Part shown: one piece after another, positions 1 through 11,775 of the stretch | How the letters are laid out: each line of letters opens with the position of its first letter | Position numbering within the stretch: the first letter of the stretch is position 1 | DNA from: Voacanga thouarsii | Lineage: Eukaryota > Streptophyta > Magnoliopsida > Gentianales > Apocynaceae | NCBI GenBank assembly: GCA_026120185.1 | Contig: JANUWF010001783.1 | Location: 6,355,001 to 6,419,000, forward strand | Direction of reading: 5' to 3' | DNA: 64,000 nucleotides | Translations under genes and position numbers: made by a program | The notes under the pieces: model-generated | The model's database searches: none | The model's input: only the letters and a program-made list of their open reading frames with translations | What the model was told of the DNA's origin: nothing

Positions 1-416
1 TTTCTATTAGAGATAATTACACACTGTGATTGTAGTGGATTGACATTTGACTCTCGTGGTGTTTGATCAGGAGGATTGCTGGATCGCGCCACAATCGTCA
101 GACAAGATGAAGGAAATTTTTATTTTTCAGACACACAAAGAAAGGTAAAACCGTTACCTTTTGTTCCTTGTTAAACTTGTTTTAAATCACATGCTTGTGA
201 TCTTGGGGCTTGGATTTCTTAGTTTCCGCTACAATAATCGTTAATGTGATATAGAAATCCCATTATGATTTTGCTTCATTTTTCGTCTAATTCTGCATAA
301 AATCATCAAAATACCTTTTCAAAGGTAAAATATCAAATAAAAAGGAATATGACTAGTTATTACATCAAAAGAATCTCAAATAAGTAGGAAAATATAGGTG
401 AATTTGGGCTCTATCA
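1..416 (-). repeat. Element D 3' LTR, partial (Athila/Tat-like)
   Basis: From about 264 to 416 the sequence matches the right end of the complete sister LTRs at 16091-17550 and 18950-20412: the same run through TTCTGCATAAAA, a block ending in GACTAGTTATTACATCAAA, then GGGCTCTATCA. The end TATCA at 416 is the LTR start on the minus strand and is followed at once by a polypurine tract. Bases 1-263 do not match the sister LTRs and I do not recognise them; they may be a diverged LTR part or another insertion cut by the window edge. Confidence 0.7.
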
Positions 417-431
417 CATTCCCCTACACTT
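417..431 (-). other. Polypurine tract of element D
   Basis: Read on the minus strand this is AAGTGTAGGGGAATG, directly before the LTR start TGATAGAGCC. It would prime plus-strand DNA synthesis. The purine tract plus the upstream GAGGACAAGC motif is the usual 3' signature of Athila/Tat-type Ty3/gypsy elements. Confidence 0.7.
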
Positions 432-2648
432 AAGCTTTGCTTGTCCTCAAGCAAACAAGAATTAGACACTAAGTATTTAGAACAAGACAAAACAATTTAG
501 CAAATTTTTCTTTAGAAAATTCATCCATAATGAAGACATAGCCTTCTTCCAATATTAAACATAAAATCATCATTAACTCAACCATTTCAAAACCTTGTAA
601 ACTCATGTATTAAATCAAAAAATTCCAAGGCCATCAAAGTTAAGTTAAAGAAGCTTACATTTAGTACAAGAAAATTATCCTACTTCTCAAGCAAAAACAT
701 AGATAACATAATCACATAAGTCAAGCTATTTAACCAATTCCAACATCATAAACTCAAATTTATACAACTCAAGTTAGTGAAATAAGGAAAACACTCCACT
801 CTTTTGTTTTTTGAATGACTTTCGAAATTGATAGCCTCAAGTGAATGTATTTTTCTTCGCGCACCATATTGGCCCCCTTTTAGTAATTATTGTTTTTTTT
901 TTCATTAGTTTTTCAATATTTTCTTTCTTTGCTCTTTCTTGTCTTTTTGCCTTTGGGATAACCTCAAGAAAGTGCACTGAATAATACTTGCTACTTTTCT
1001 CTATATTAACCCTATTTTTAGCAAAATGTCTTTTTTTTTTTTCTCAAAAGATGAAAGCAAATTTTTTTTTTTCAACTCCATGTTTTTTTTTTTCAACTCA
1101 CATTTTTTTCTTTTCACTCAATTTTTTTATTTTCTCACATTCTTATTCACAATTCAAAGTCAAGCAAACTTTAAATCCATAATATAAGAATTAATCAACA
1201 ATTCTTCCCATATTTCATTATATCATCCATATTCAAATTTAAAGAATAAAACAAAACTCAAATACCAACTATAACCAAGGTTAACTTAATACACAAGTTA
1301 ACTTTTTAATAAAAATCCAACCATAATGAATGACAAATCCATATCTCAAGTTAAAAAAATAAAAAATCATAACTTCATTATAGACAATTAAGCTCCATTT
1401 AGCTCCAATATTTCCAAATTTGCAAATTTTTAATTTTTTTTTGGTCAAAATTTTCAAGGAATTTGTCAAAATTTATTTTCAACAAAATTGTTTCAAATTT
1501 TTTCCAAAGTAGCTTGATATTAAGAAAATACCAAGATAATTGATAAAAACTTAGATAAAGAATATCACCAAACCACTCACCTACACTTAAACTGAACAAT
1601 GTCCTCATTACCCAAAAATTAATATAAGAAAGCATCTCCAAAGGGTTCAAAAACAACAAAGGAGGTAGAAAGTTAAGTAATACTCCCCAAGTGAAATAAC
1701 GCTCCAATAAATATTAAAACTTATAAAAGAATAGAAAAGCTTGTTCAATAATTCTTTATTCATACCTGCAAAATTAAACACTTATAAAAGAATAAAGAAA
1801 ATAATAACCAAAATAAAACGCGCCAAAGATAAAACACAAGAAAGTCTAATAAAACTCCTAAGAATAAACACAATGACTCACTCCCCTATACTTAAACTAG
1901 GACATAGTCCCCTTATTACTAGGGGGAAAAAGATACCTAACAAAACCAAACACAAAATAAAGATACAAACTCTTTTCACTCATCATGTTTCCTCATCAAA
2001 CCTCTGTAAAAGAAATTAAAGCTCAAAGTAGAAGATACGCATAAAGAATATAGAAAGAAGGGAGGTTTTTAAAAAAGGTAATGTTCATGAAAATGATTTT
2101 TCTCAGCAAAGCAAACCACATAAACCTCAATCGCTAGCATTCCTTTAGACACACAAATATTTTTTTCAACATATAAGTGCACATGATATCTAATGAATGC
2201 ATCAATATTAAAATCACCAATTAACCCTTCAAAAGATTTTTCACAATTAAAATTTTCCTTTAAAGTTAGTATTTGAGTTCTCAAAGATAGGATCAAGAAA
2301 TCCTTACTTTTCAATGTATGGTCTACAAAAATTAAGTTACGTCCCTTTAGATGGTATGCAGGGTAGAATTTGTCAATATCCTCTAAGGACTTCGTATGAT
2401 GTAGCATTGAAAAATTCAACTCCTTGTGACATGATAAACTCAACACATCATCAATGGGATCAATGGGCTCCATGAATCGAGAGGTATCCTATTTTTTTGT
2501 GATTTTCAATTCCCTATTATAGATCTCATCAACCAACTTTGCGAGTTGTGTTCTTTTAGAGTTCATTCGTTGGGATGATTCTTCGTACCCCTTAATCGAG
2601 GCATTGGTAGTGTTACAAAGGAATTTATGGATATATCAAGTGACGTCT
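432..2648 (-). mobile_element. Element D internal region, distal part (non-coding except one short frame)
   Basis: A+T-rich sequence with long T-runs between 1028 and 1120 and no recognisable pol. The polypurine signature near 421-452 recurs in degenerate form at 1577-1606 and 1880-1912, each time on the minus strand as GGACAxTGT followed by TTAAGTGTAGG-like sequence. This suggests local duplication of the element's 3' end. The region ends at 2648, where element A is inserted; the rest of D resumes at 18631. Together the two internal parts are only about 2.5 kb, so D was probably non-autonomous. Confidence 0.55.
2069..2640 (-). pseudogene. Unrecognised ORF of element D, broken
   Basis: The minus strand has an open frame from about 2473 to 2069 (134 codons). 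In the same frame it can be extended upstream to about 2640 through one stop. The upstream part is charged and looks alpha-helical (SKRTQLAKLVDEIY). On the other side of element A a short frame starting near 18744 (MNNCFWAPNHKSYIND) would lead toward it, so element A probably split a small gag-like gene. I see no zinc knuckle, protease or RT motif, and I cannot assign a family. Confidence 0.35.
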
Positions 2649-2946
2649 TGTAATACCCTATCTAAACCCTAACCTTGGAATGGGGAACATGGGAGCATTT
2701 TATAACATTTTGCATGGGCATTTAAATTTACAGTACAATGATTTGAATTATTTTATGGATGTGTGTGGGTGGATATGTGTATTTGTTTTTATGCTTGATG
2801 TTTTTGGAATCATTTGGTAAGCTGGAAATATTCTTTGCTTTTGAATAGAGTGAATTGTGATGAGTTTAGGGTGCTTGGGAGCATGTGTTAAGTCTAGATG
2901 GGAGAGTGAAGATAATTTGTTGGGGAAAAGGATACTAGAGTTATTA

Positions 2947-2958
2947 TGGTCTAAATGG
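2947..2958 (+). promoter_or_regulatory. A-box-like motif, separated from its B box
   Basis: TGGTCTAAATGG fits the pol III A-box consensus TRGYNNARNNGG. Its partner B box (GTTCAAATCC, 4818-4827) lies on the far side of a 1.8-kb solo LTR. In the undisturbed 3' LTR the pair is 45 bp apart, as in a tRNA gene. Function is not shown. Confidence 0.45.
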
Positions 2959-2977
2959 TTAACGATTGGATTGTATT

Positions 2978-4798
2978 TGTCACACCTCGGAGCCGAGGAT
3001 GACATGGCAACACCCCAAAAAGGAAATGTCGAACCCTTACATACCATAAATAACCAAAACATAATATTTTAGTAATACTTAAAGAACATCTTTACATTGC
3101 TTTTAAATCTAAAACAAAATATACATAAAATTGAACAAAAATGAAAAATAACTAATCACTCTAGATCCTCTTCAAACCATTCTTCCAACTTATCCTCATC
3201 TAACTAAGAACCTGCAAAATGTTAAATAAGAGGTGAGCTTACTAGCTCAGTAAGAAAATCTGGCTTACTCGGGATTGAGCATGCTACATATACATATACA
3301 TTTACAAAACGTTTAATCAAAAGAGTTAATTTAGAGTACAACAAAAATCTTGGGGTCTTAAAATGTCTTCCTGGTGGGTTAGTCACACCATGTGAAGATC
3401 TCGAAGTATCACCCAAAGAAAGAAGAAGGAGGAAAAGAGGAACAATGAATCTCTTAACCTTACTCATTACTGAACTAAAAGAGGCATATCTGGCACATAA
3501 ATATCGAACTGGTGTGCTTTATTCAGTTAAAATAATGGTGATCAAAACAAGTAAGAAAATCATCGTTTCAACAGAGGAAAACCGGGGCCGGAGTCAAAAC
3601 AGAGTGTATCCAGCTAGTGTGAGCCCGGTGCTGGGCGTGAGCGAGGGTGCCGGTGCCGGGTGTGTTCTGGAATGCACAGGCGCGATTTTCAGAACACCCA
3701 GAATCCAACCTATAACTTTTCAGACCAAAAACACGGTTCTAACCGCCCACTTTAACAATGAAAAACACCGTCTTGTGCACCAAAAATCATTTATACATAC
3801 TTAAACAAAGCTTAATTCACGAAGATGATTCATGCTTGGGGACTTGATTTGGCTTAACTAATTAGTCTTCCAATTAGTATATCCCATTGGAAGAAGGGTC
3901 TTAGCTTATGATCCTAGGTGTTGTATCCCCCTATTAGGGCCTTATAGCTTATAAAGTTGGGAAATTTCCAAAATGAAACCCATAAGCATTTATAGCTTAT
4001 AAAATCGGGGACTTGATTTGGCTTAACTGATTAATCTTCTAATTATTATATCCAATTGGAAGAAGGGTCGTAGCTTATGATCCTAGGTATTTATCCCCCT
4101 AGTAGAGCCTTATAGCTTATAAAGTTGGGGAATTCAAACCAAAATGAAAACTTATAACTTTCAATGAACATAGCCATTGGTACAGAAATAACAATTAACA
4201 TATCATGCTCAATACCATTTGTATATAATCAAAATACCACACTCATAAAGAAATCAAGAGACGTCATTGATTTTGAAGAAAACAGTAACCAATACCAAAT
4301 ACAGGAAAACTTAATTTCCTTACCTACTAAATTTAACCTCTTGGAACCTCCTAAAGCTTCCACTCAAGCCTCCAAATACTTATTCACCTTCAATTGAAAC
4401 CCAAACAATACAATTAATCCTCTAATTAATCTCTCCCAATTTAGAACCCTAACACTCCAACTTCGATTCAAGAACAATATATCCCAATCCTAGGTTATAA
4501 ACACCATAAAACACAAGTGGAAAGCTAACTTACCAAGAGTTTATGCCAAAGACTCAAATCCCTTATCAGATTCTCCATTCTCTTCACTCTTCTAGAATAG
4601 CTTCAGAAACAATGTAACCATTTAAAACATGGCTGAGACTATAATGAAGGTAATAAAATCCACCTAACTAAATAGTTGCACTTAGCCCCTCAACTTATAA
4701 TACTTAACCGTTTTAGCCTTATGTATCCTAACCTACTAATTAAAATAAAAACCACAGCCCAATAAGCCCATAAAAGAAGAGAAGTCGGTGGGCTCACA
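2978..4798 (-). mobile_element. Solo LTR of a third Ty3/gypsy family (G)
   Basis: An 1821-bp block starting TGTCACACC and ending GGCTCACA, present in the 5' LTR of A and absent at the matching site of the 3' LTR (near 13918). It is flanked by GTATT (2973-2977) and ATATT (4799-4803), a 5-bp target duplication with one change. Orientation is minus because the TGTCACACC end resembles the reverse complement of the GTGTNACA 3' ends of A and B. A GC-rich tract with repeated CCGGTGC-like words lies at 3580-3670. No coding region was recognised; open frames here are short. Confidence 0.8.
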
Positions 4799-5229
4799 AT
4801 ATTCCTTAGTGATTTGAGTTCAAATCCCAACTCCTTTAAAATTTTTTCCCTATTCTTTTCCTTTTTGTTCCCTTTGGCCTAAAGACAACTTGGTGAGCTA
4901 AATTTTACTTTATGGTATTTATTCAAGAATTTATAAAACTTATTTCCTTTATTTTCTGGCCCAAAAGATTTATGTAGGTAATACTTTTGTTGTTTGTAAT
5001 TTAATTCCCTTCCTCCAAAATATTAACGTGTTGTTTTGTTATAAATTATTGTGAAAATAAAGAAAAACGATATATATACATATTAATGGCATTTTCTTTT
5101 TTTCTAAGTTGAAATCTAAAAGTATTTAATTTTTTTCTAAATAATTTTGTTTGTTAAAAAAATAATATTTAAGAAGAGTACTTTGAACTCTTCGAAACAA
5201 AAAATAATAATATGGAATTTATTTTATGT

Positions 5230-5490
5230 ATAAAAAGGTTTGACTATTTTTTATTTAAAAAAAATTACATCAAATCCTGGGAAGGCTGGTGCAAAGCCTT
5301 GGGAGGCTAGTGCATAGCCTGGAGCAGCTATGCACCAGCAGTGCCTGATTTTGCCCAGTGCATAGCTAGGCATGGCTAGCCAGGCCGTGCCTAGCTATGG
5401 CCTTGGTGTAGCTAGGCTCAGCCTGGGCAGTGCCTAGGTGCAGCTAGGCTCGGCCTGGGCATAGCTAGGCTCGGCTTGGGTAGTGCCCTG
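5230..5490 (+). repeat. TATA-like box and GC-rich palindromic block in 5' LTR
   Basis: TATAAAAAGG at 5230 is followed about 40 bp later by roughly 210 bp that is far richer in G+C than its surroundings. That block is built of repeats of GCTAGGCTCGGCCTGGGC-like words and their inverse (GGCATGGCTAGCCAGGC). The 3' LTR has the same arrangement at 14340-14590. It may form a structured RNA leader or promoter-proximal element; this is inference. Confidence 0.5.
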
Positions 5491-8043
5491 GGCCAGCCGC
5501 CAAGCTTTTTTCTCTGTATTTCCTTTCTCTTGTGGTTCCATTCACATAGAGGAAATTCCAAAAACATGTGGGACTTTATCCCAACCAGAAAACTTGATTT
5601 TCAAAAGCCAGGGACTTCAGAGTCCGGGATTTATCCCAAGTCCTCTAGTCACAGACTAGCACGAAGAGCCTGGAACCTCCTGAGAAATTCCACAAGCTTA
5701 CTCTCATCCCTCTCTTGGTTACCCTATTTCTCTGACAAATGAAACACCACACACACCCAAGGCTTTTTGCACATTTTTTTCCCCTTTCCCTCTAAACAAC
5801 TAGGTTATTAAGGCTCGTGGGATTACTATCCATTTTTTGCTTAGGACTAACGAATCTTCGTGAGCAAGAGATTCCTATCCGCAAGTAAGTAGTGAATCCC
5901 TTCGATCTCCTTTGCTTTTCTTAGATTAAATGCTATTGATCTGATATTTGTGAATGAGTAGATTAACATGAATATAACCGTAGAATGAAGATGAAGTTTT
6001 GATGATGAACCCCTTGACTTGGCTTGCGTTTGATACTGTGATTTACTACTAGAGTATATTTATGGTTTGTGGAATTATTGTTTAAGGTTTTGGAGTTTCT
6101 TTGGGGTTAAAGCATGCGGTCAGAAAGAGGGGAGAAATGAATTGTTATATGGCTTCCACTGGATTATTATGCTAACTGTATTTTTGTGAAATGTTTCTGG
6201 GTTGTTGGTTTTTTTTTTAGCGGTGCTAAGCATTGTGGTGATTTCAGTATCTGATAGCCATGGGTTCTATTAGCTTTATCTTCTAGAGCTATTCATCTTA
6301 TATGGACTGGTTCCTGGAAAACTATAGTTTGAACAAAACCTATAGTTTTAAAACTATCTATTATTTAAACTAACTGTATATTTGTTACTTGTCTTTATAC
6401 AATACTCTATACCTATTAACTAACAGCTTATGAATTAATTTGCCAAACTATTTGCCTTACCTAAATGGGTCTCTATCCAATAGTTTATATTCTGGTCCTT
6501 TAATTATTTATCTGTTATAATTAAATATGTTTATTTAATAATTTATTTAGCTATTTAGTTATTTTTATTTACTTATTCATTTATTTATTTATTTTCTCAT
6601 TTATTTATTTATCAGTTTATTATTTGTTTGTTTGTTAATTTAATTAGTTAAATATTTATTTATTTATTTGATGGTATCTAGATATTTATTTCAAAAAGTA
6701 CTTAGTCGGTTTTAGATTCTAGAACCCATTCTTTGGTGATTATTTTAATTTACTTTGTTTGGGTGGCGTGATATATCCTATGTTTGGCACGCTATATTTG
6801 AAGTGAAGAAGTTGGAAGTTTGTGACATGGTCTTTGTATTTCCTTTAGACAGGGCTAAGTTCAATTGAGCATGTTTTCGGAAGAATTTCCTATCTGTGAG
6901 ACTGAGAAGTCAGGTAAATCCTTGCATTAAATGTTTGCTATAAAAGCTCTGAATTGCAAGTCATTTTAAAAATATTTATTATCTCAATGATGTGGATATC
7001 TGGAATGCCAGCTTGACTAGTTTTTGAAAGTTTCCAACAAATAAAGATTTTAATTGGAACAAACCTTTGATTACAAAACAAATTTATAACTAAACTTTTG
7101 GTATTCATGCTTGCATGTCCAAGTTTGTTGGAATTATTTTCATTGAGATTAGATTATGATCAATACACTGAGACGTTAAGTACTCAATAAGGGTAAGCTA
7201 CTAGCATTAGCTTGAGAGTGAGCAAGCTAGCTTTCTGGTAGGTGGCCACCTCCGGGAGGTGAACTCAATCTTGATTAGGCGACAATGCTAGTGAGTCAGA
7301 CCGGTCTGAGCTAGCACCTCAATCCAAGTGGACTAATATTCCCGGATGGACATTCGTTAAGTTGGGATAAAAGATGGAGGAGTATCTTACTCAGTGGGCC
7401 ATACACCCACTACACTGTGATATAGGGTTTCACAGTGGTTGTCATGATGCAAGGTTTCATGACAAGGTTATGATACAAGGTTTCATAGTCATTTGTTTTG
7501 AGTGGTTTTGTATATTACAAATGATTTTGGATATGATTGATACCACTCAATTTGTTTATGGAAAATGTTTAACTTGAAATTAACTTTTGATAATTGTCTT
7601 CAAAGTGTATTCAAGAAATTCATTTTAACTTAATCTTGAGCACACACAGGGCTTACTGAGATGTATTTCTCACACTACTTTAATGTCATATTTCAAGAAC
7701 TGGCATCTTTAGCAAGATTGCGCATTACTAGAAGATTCCTGTCTTTATTTTTTTATTTTTGGATCCTGACTGAGGATTGCTCTTTTTATGTAATATGAGA
7801 TATTTGCATAATTTATTTTCAGTTGTATATTTTGGACTTGTGATATTTTTTTTTCTAGTTATAAAGACCCCTGATCTTTTGGACGGGGCAACATCCCTGC
7901 CCTTTTTGGGAACTTATATTAGGCAAGGTGCATATGGTTGATGAGATTTTTGCTTAAGTATTTAAATTTCCTATTAACTTTTGGTGTTGATTATGACTAG
8001 GATGGCTAGAAGATTCCTGCCTGTGGTAAGAGACTAGAATTTC

Positions 8044-8409
8044 ATGTTTGGGCCCAATACACTACCATTACCACTAGTACCCCCTCCTCTATTTGAGTTT
8101 AAGTCTGAGTCCGAGCCGAAGGAGCCAGAAGAGGTAGAGGTAAAGACCCTGACCTACCCACCCAAGAAGAGGACCTAACCCCGGATAGCGATGATCCTAG
8201 AAGTAAGTATAAGAAGTTCATGATACCGCGCGCGTGAGAGGGTTAGGAGAGCAAGGGTGAGAGCAGGGTTCACAGAGGTAGAGAGTTCCAAGAGACCCAT
8301 TGAGGCTGTAAGGAGTGACGGTAGGATCATTAGGGTATCCTGGACCTTGGGTTTCATAGATGAAAAAGGGATAGACCTTTTTAAAAAATACTGGGGGTTG
8401 GCTTGTTAA
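8044..8409 (+). pseudogene. Pre-gag ORF of element A, broken
   Basis: Between the LTR and gag lies a frame starting MFGPNTLPLPLVPPPLFEF. It continues with an acidic Glu/Pro-rich stretch, then breaks at a stop near 8176. Homology to the upstream frame of element B continues in another frame and ends FIDEKGIDLFKKY (B has FVNEAGIDFSRN). This is not part of the usual chromovirus gag. I do not recognise a family, and its function is unknown. Conservation of position and composition between A and B suggests it was once translated. Confidence 0.35.
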
Positions 8410-8874
8410 GCCAGATGTTAGGGATACCAAAGGGAAAAAGAGTGAGTGAGGAGTTTGAACTGATTTGATGGTGAAGTTTAGGAGACCTATGTTTCCTTTT
8501 GTTCAATAAATGGGTGTTCCTTGTTAGGTGATATGATAGAATTTTTATTCATGTTCTATGAGGATGCTACGCATGCCTTTCTTTTCTTTTGTTAAAACTA
8601 CGCAATTTGAATAAAATCAAGTTTATCTCTTCTAGATAATTTTCTATTTCCCTAGTTTTTTTTATTTTTTTATTTTGCATAAGTTGAGTTTAATATGTTG
8701 CACTTTGAGATGTTTATGACTTGTTTGTGCGACTTATGATCGTGGCATACCTACATGCTTATCCGCCTTTTGGTAATGTTTTATGACTCAAGATAGCACC
8801 AAGGTGAAGAGTTACTGTCCGTAGCAAGACAACTGAAGATTGCGCGTCGCCAACTCTACAGTACATATTGATGC
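8410..8874 (+). other. Untranslated stretch between pre-gag ORF and gag
   Basis: About 465 bp of A+T-rich sequence with no frame I can match to a protein. The corresponding stretch in element B is 34090-34345. Both are followed directly by gag, so this is spacer internal to the element. Confidence 0.5.
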
Positions 8875-9910
8875 AGCATTCTACCCCTGAAATAAAAGGG
8901 AATGAAGGATAAGAATCTGAGGAAGTGCCCAAGGGTCCCCCGAAAGTGATCGTAGGTCAAGCTTTCTACAAGATGATGAAGATTCTCCATTCTCTGTGGG
9001 AGAAGGTTGATAAGAAAACTACTAAGGAAGATGACTCGGCATTGGAGCGATTCTTAAAGTTCCAACCACTGACCTTCCAGGGAGAGATGGAATAGGATGA
9101 GAAGGTAGAACATTGGATAGAGTAGATGGAGGATATATTCTCCATCCTGGAATACTCGGAGGAGAAGATGGTTAAGTTTGTAGCTTTTTGGCTGAAAGGA
9201 GCAGGTAGGCCATGGTGGCAACGTGTCCAGGAAGAGTGGAGAAGGATTGATCGGGAATGGACATGCAGTAACTTCACAAAGGTATTCAGGGTAGATTACA
9301 TACCATAGTGGATCATGGAGAAAAGGAAGGATGAATTTCAAGGCCTAAGATAAGGAATCATGAATGTGGCACAATATGCTGCACGATTCTTACAACTGTT
9401 CAAATACTCTAAGTGCCTAGTAAATACAAAATAGAAGCGAACAAGGAAGTTCATCAAAGGATTGAGGCAGGAGTTAAAGAGGGCTCTAGCACCTTCCCCA
9501 CCAGCAAGTTATGCAGTCGTAGTGGATGCCGATACTAGAATAGAGAATGAAAATAAGCATTGACTAGTGTCCAGACCATTCCAACAGACAAGGCTGCCAT
9601 CTAGGCAATAGTTTCACAAATGCCTAGTTACACAACAATGGAGTAATAAGGTAAGCAGGTGCGAACCACTCCAGCAAGCGTAACTCCTAATTTGCCCACA
9701 TGTTGGTATTGTGGGAAGCGGGGTCATGTAAAGAGAGATTGTTGGTCTAAGGTAGTAGCCCAGAAGTGCTACAATTGCAGGAACCCAAATCATCTTCGGA
9801 ACAATTATCCTAAGCCACTGAGGATTGGACAAGGAGTCTCTGCACCACTTGCTTGTAGTAATAAGGGAACGCCCACAAGAGCTTCTATGGTGGACAAAAG
9901 CCTCAAGTAA
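8875..9910 (+). pseudogene. Element A gag, decayed
   Basis: Capsid-nucleocapsid protein of a Ty3/gypsy element, which would package the RNA in cytoplasmic particles. The Retrotrans_gag region is visible from about 9030 to 9500, with motifs LERFLKFQPLTFQGEME, EDIFSILEYSEEKMVKF and PWWQRVQEEW. The first zinc knuckle, at 9701-9742, is intact (CWYCGKRGHVKRDC). The second, at 9767-9808, has Tyr in place of the last Cys (CYNCRNPNHLRNNY). Stops interrupt the frame at several points, for example near 9094, 9124, 9307 and 9350. Start chosen from alignment to element B, not from a surviving ATG. Confidence 0.8.
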
Positions 9911-10256
9911 AGGCTAAGGTGTTTGCTTTAAATTGAGATGAAGTTGGAATCGATGCAGCAGTTGTGGAAGGTAAGCTCTCTATTCAATATTATACTGTTA
10001 ATATGCTTATAGACCCTGGATCCACTCATTCTTATATAAACGAAACCTGTGCATGATATTTGGGCTAGGATAGGGATGAATTACGCTATACACTGTTGGT
10101 GAGTATCCCTTTAGGAAAAATAGTAGAAGCGGGAAAATTATTGCAAGAATGTGAAATTACGGTGGGAAAGAAAATCCTTAAGGCAGGCCTCATAATCTTA
10201 CTTATTGGGGATTATGACCTAATTTTGGGTATGGACTAGACTGTAAGATTAAGACG
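9911..10256 (+). pseudogene. Element A aspartic protease, decayed
   Basis: Retropepsin-like domain that would cleave the polyprotein. The active-site region reads LIDPGSTHSYINE near 10008-10050, with Asp kept and the usual DSG/DTG as DPG, as in related gypsy elements. The C-terminal flap region ends DYDLILGMD followed by TAG at about 10240, where Trp is expected. The frame continues into the RT linker. Confidence 0.75.
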
Positions 10257-11396
10257 GTGCAATTTGTTAGGCTAGGATGTAATATGCTAGAATTCAATGG
10301 GAAACGTGTGAAGGAGTTGAAATTTTTAATAGCTAGGACAAAGGCTAGGAAGACGCTAAAGAAGGGGTGTACGGGATACCTAGCCTATCTGATAAACAAA
10401 ACTAAGGATCAATGTTCTTTTGAGAACACGAAGATAGTAAAGGAATTTCAGGATATTTCTCCTTTCGAACTCACTTCACTTCCACCTTCTCGAGAAGTCA
10501 AGTTCACTATCAATTTGGTACCAGGAGCTGAGCTAGTTTCGAGAACGCCATATCAAATAGCCCTTGCAGAGTTGAAGGAGTTAAATGAACAACAAGAGGA
10601 ATTAGTAAATTAGGGATATATTACACCAAGCATGTCACCATGGGGAGTACCTGTGTTATTTGTGAATAAGAAGGATGGGACGCTGAGACTCTACATTGAT
10701 TATAAATGTCTGAATAACCTGACAATAAAAAGTAAGTATCGACTACCTCTGATCGATGAACTATTTGATCTATTACAAGGATCCAGCTACTACTCCAAGT
10801 TAGACTTGTGACAAGGATATTACCAAATGTGGATTAAGGAGGAGAATATACCTAAAATGGCGTTTAACACAAGATATGGATACTATGAATTTGTATCTAT
10901 GTCATTTGGGGTAACCAATGCTCCTGCGGTGTTTATGGACTTAATGCACAGAGTTTTTCAACTCTATCTGGATAAGTTCATCGTGGTATTCATCAATGAT
11001 ATTCTCATTTATTCCAAAAGTCCTGAAGAGCATGCTGAGCATTTGGAGAAGCTGAGAGAATATAAGCTCTATGCTAAATTTAGCAAATGTGAATTCTAGT
11101 TGGACTTAGTGTCATTCCTTGGACATGTGTTGTCCAAGGACGGTATGAAAATAGATCATGTGAAGGTAGAAGCTGTGGCAAATTGGAAGCAACTAGAGAA
11201 TGTTAACAAGATTCATAGCTTTCTTGGTTTAGTTAGGTACTATCGCTGGATTACCAAGGGTTTTTTGACCCTGGCCTCTCTGATGACTCGACTTTTAAAG
11301 AAGGATATACCATTTATATGGAATGAGAAGTGTGAGAAAAGTTTTCAAGAGTTTAAAAGAAGATTGATGATGACCCGTATTGACCCTACCCGATAG
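10257..11396 (+). pseudogene. Element A reverse transcriptase, decayed
   Basis: RNA-dependent DNA polymerase domain. Visible motifs are [38 protein letters not shown] (first catalytic Asp), [20 protein letters not shown], then [15 protein letters not shown]. In the last motif the first Asp of the catalytic DD pair is Asn (AAT at 10995-10997). Four residues present in element B (LKLL before the LEKLRE segment) are missing. Stops occur at 10611 (TAG), 10809 (TGA where Arg is expected) and 11098 (TAG where Trp is expected). It cannot encode an active enzyme. Confidence 0.88.
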
Positions 11397-11775
11397 GGAT
11401 AAACCTTATGCCTTATATATGAACGCATCAAATGAGGTATGGGAGTAGTCTTGATACAAGAAAGTAAGATGATAGCCTATGTTTCAAGGAAACTAAAGCC
11501 ACATGAAGTCAATTACTCAACTCACGATCTGCAGTTTGCAGCTATAGTGTTTGTTTTGAAGAAATGACGACATTATCTATATGGAATAGACTATAAAGTA
11601 TTCACCGATCATAAGAGCCTTAAGTATATCTTCACACAGAAAGACTTGAACCTTAGGTAGCAAAGGTGGATGGAGTTGCTAAAGGAGTACAAATGCCTTA
11701 TAAACTATCATACGAGGAAAGCTAACGTAGTGGTAGACACATTGAGTAGAAATGTTAAGATGGCTAGTGTATGAA
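11397..11775 (+). pseudogene. Element A RNase H, decayed
   Basis: RNase H domain that degrades the RNA strand during reverse transcription. Seen: [18 protein letters not shown], then LQFAAIVF where relatives have LEL or LEF, so the catalytic Glu is Gln (CAG, 11532-11534). Next come [18 protein letters not shown] with the later catalytic Asp intact, and the connection ending VDTLSRNVKMA. Stops replace Trp and Gln codons near 11565 and 11658. Confidence 0.8.

Larger units (their letters stand above)
2649..7922 (+). repeat. Element A 5' LTR (with nested solo LTR)
   Basis: Colinear with the 3' LTR at 13588-18630 over its whole length once the insertion at 2978-4798 is removed, leaving about 3.45 kb. 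It contains a tRNA-like A box at 2947-2958 and B box at 4818-4827, a TATA-like TATAAAAAGG at 5230-5239, and a GC-rich palindromic block at 5270-5490. Its extreme 3' end is missing: after TTATATTAGG the sequence jumps to internal leader, so the terminal GTGTTACA and the primer-binding site are deleted. Confidence 0.85.

Noticed and set aside
988..1182. Phe/Ser-rich open frame
   Set aside because: Product of long T-runs in a non-coding part of element D.
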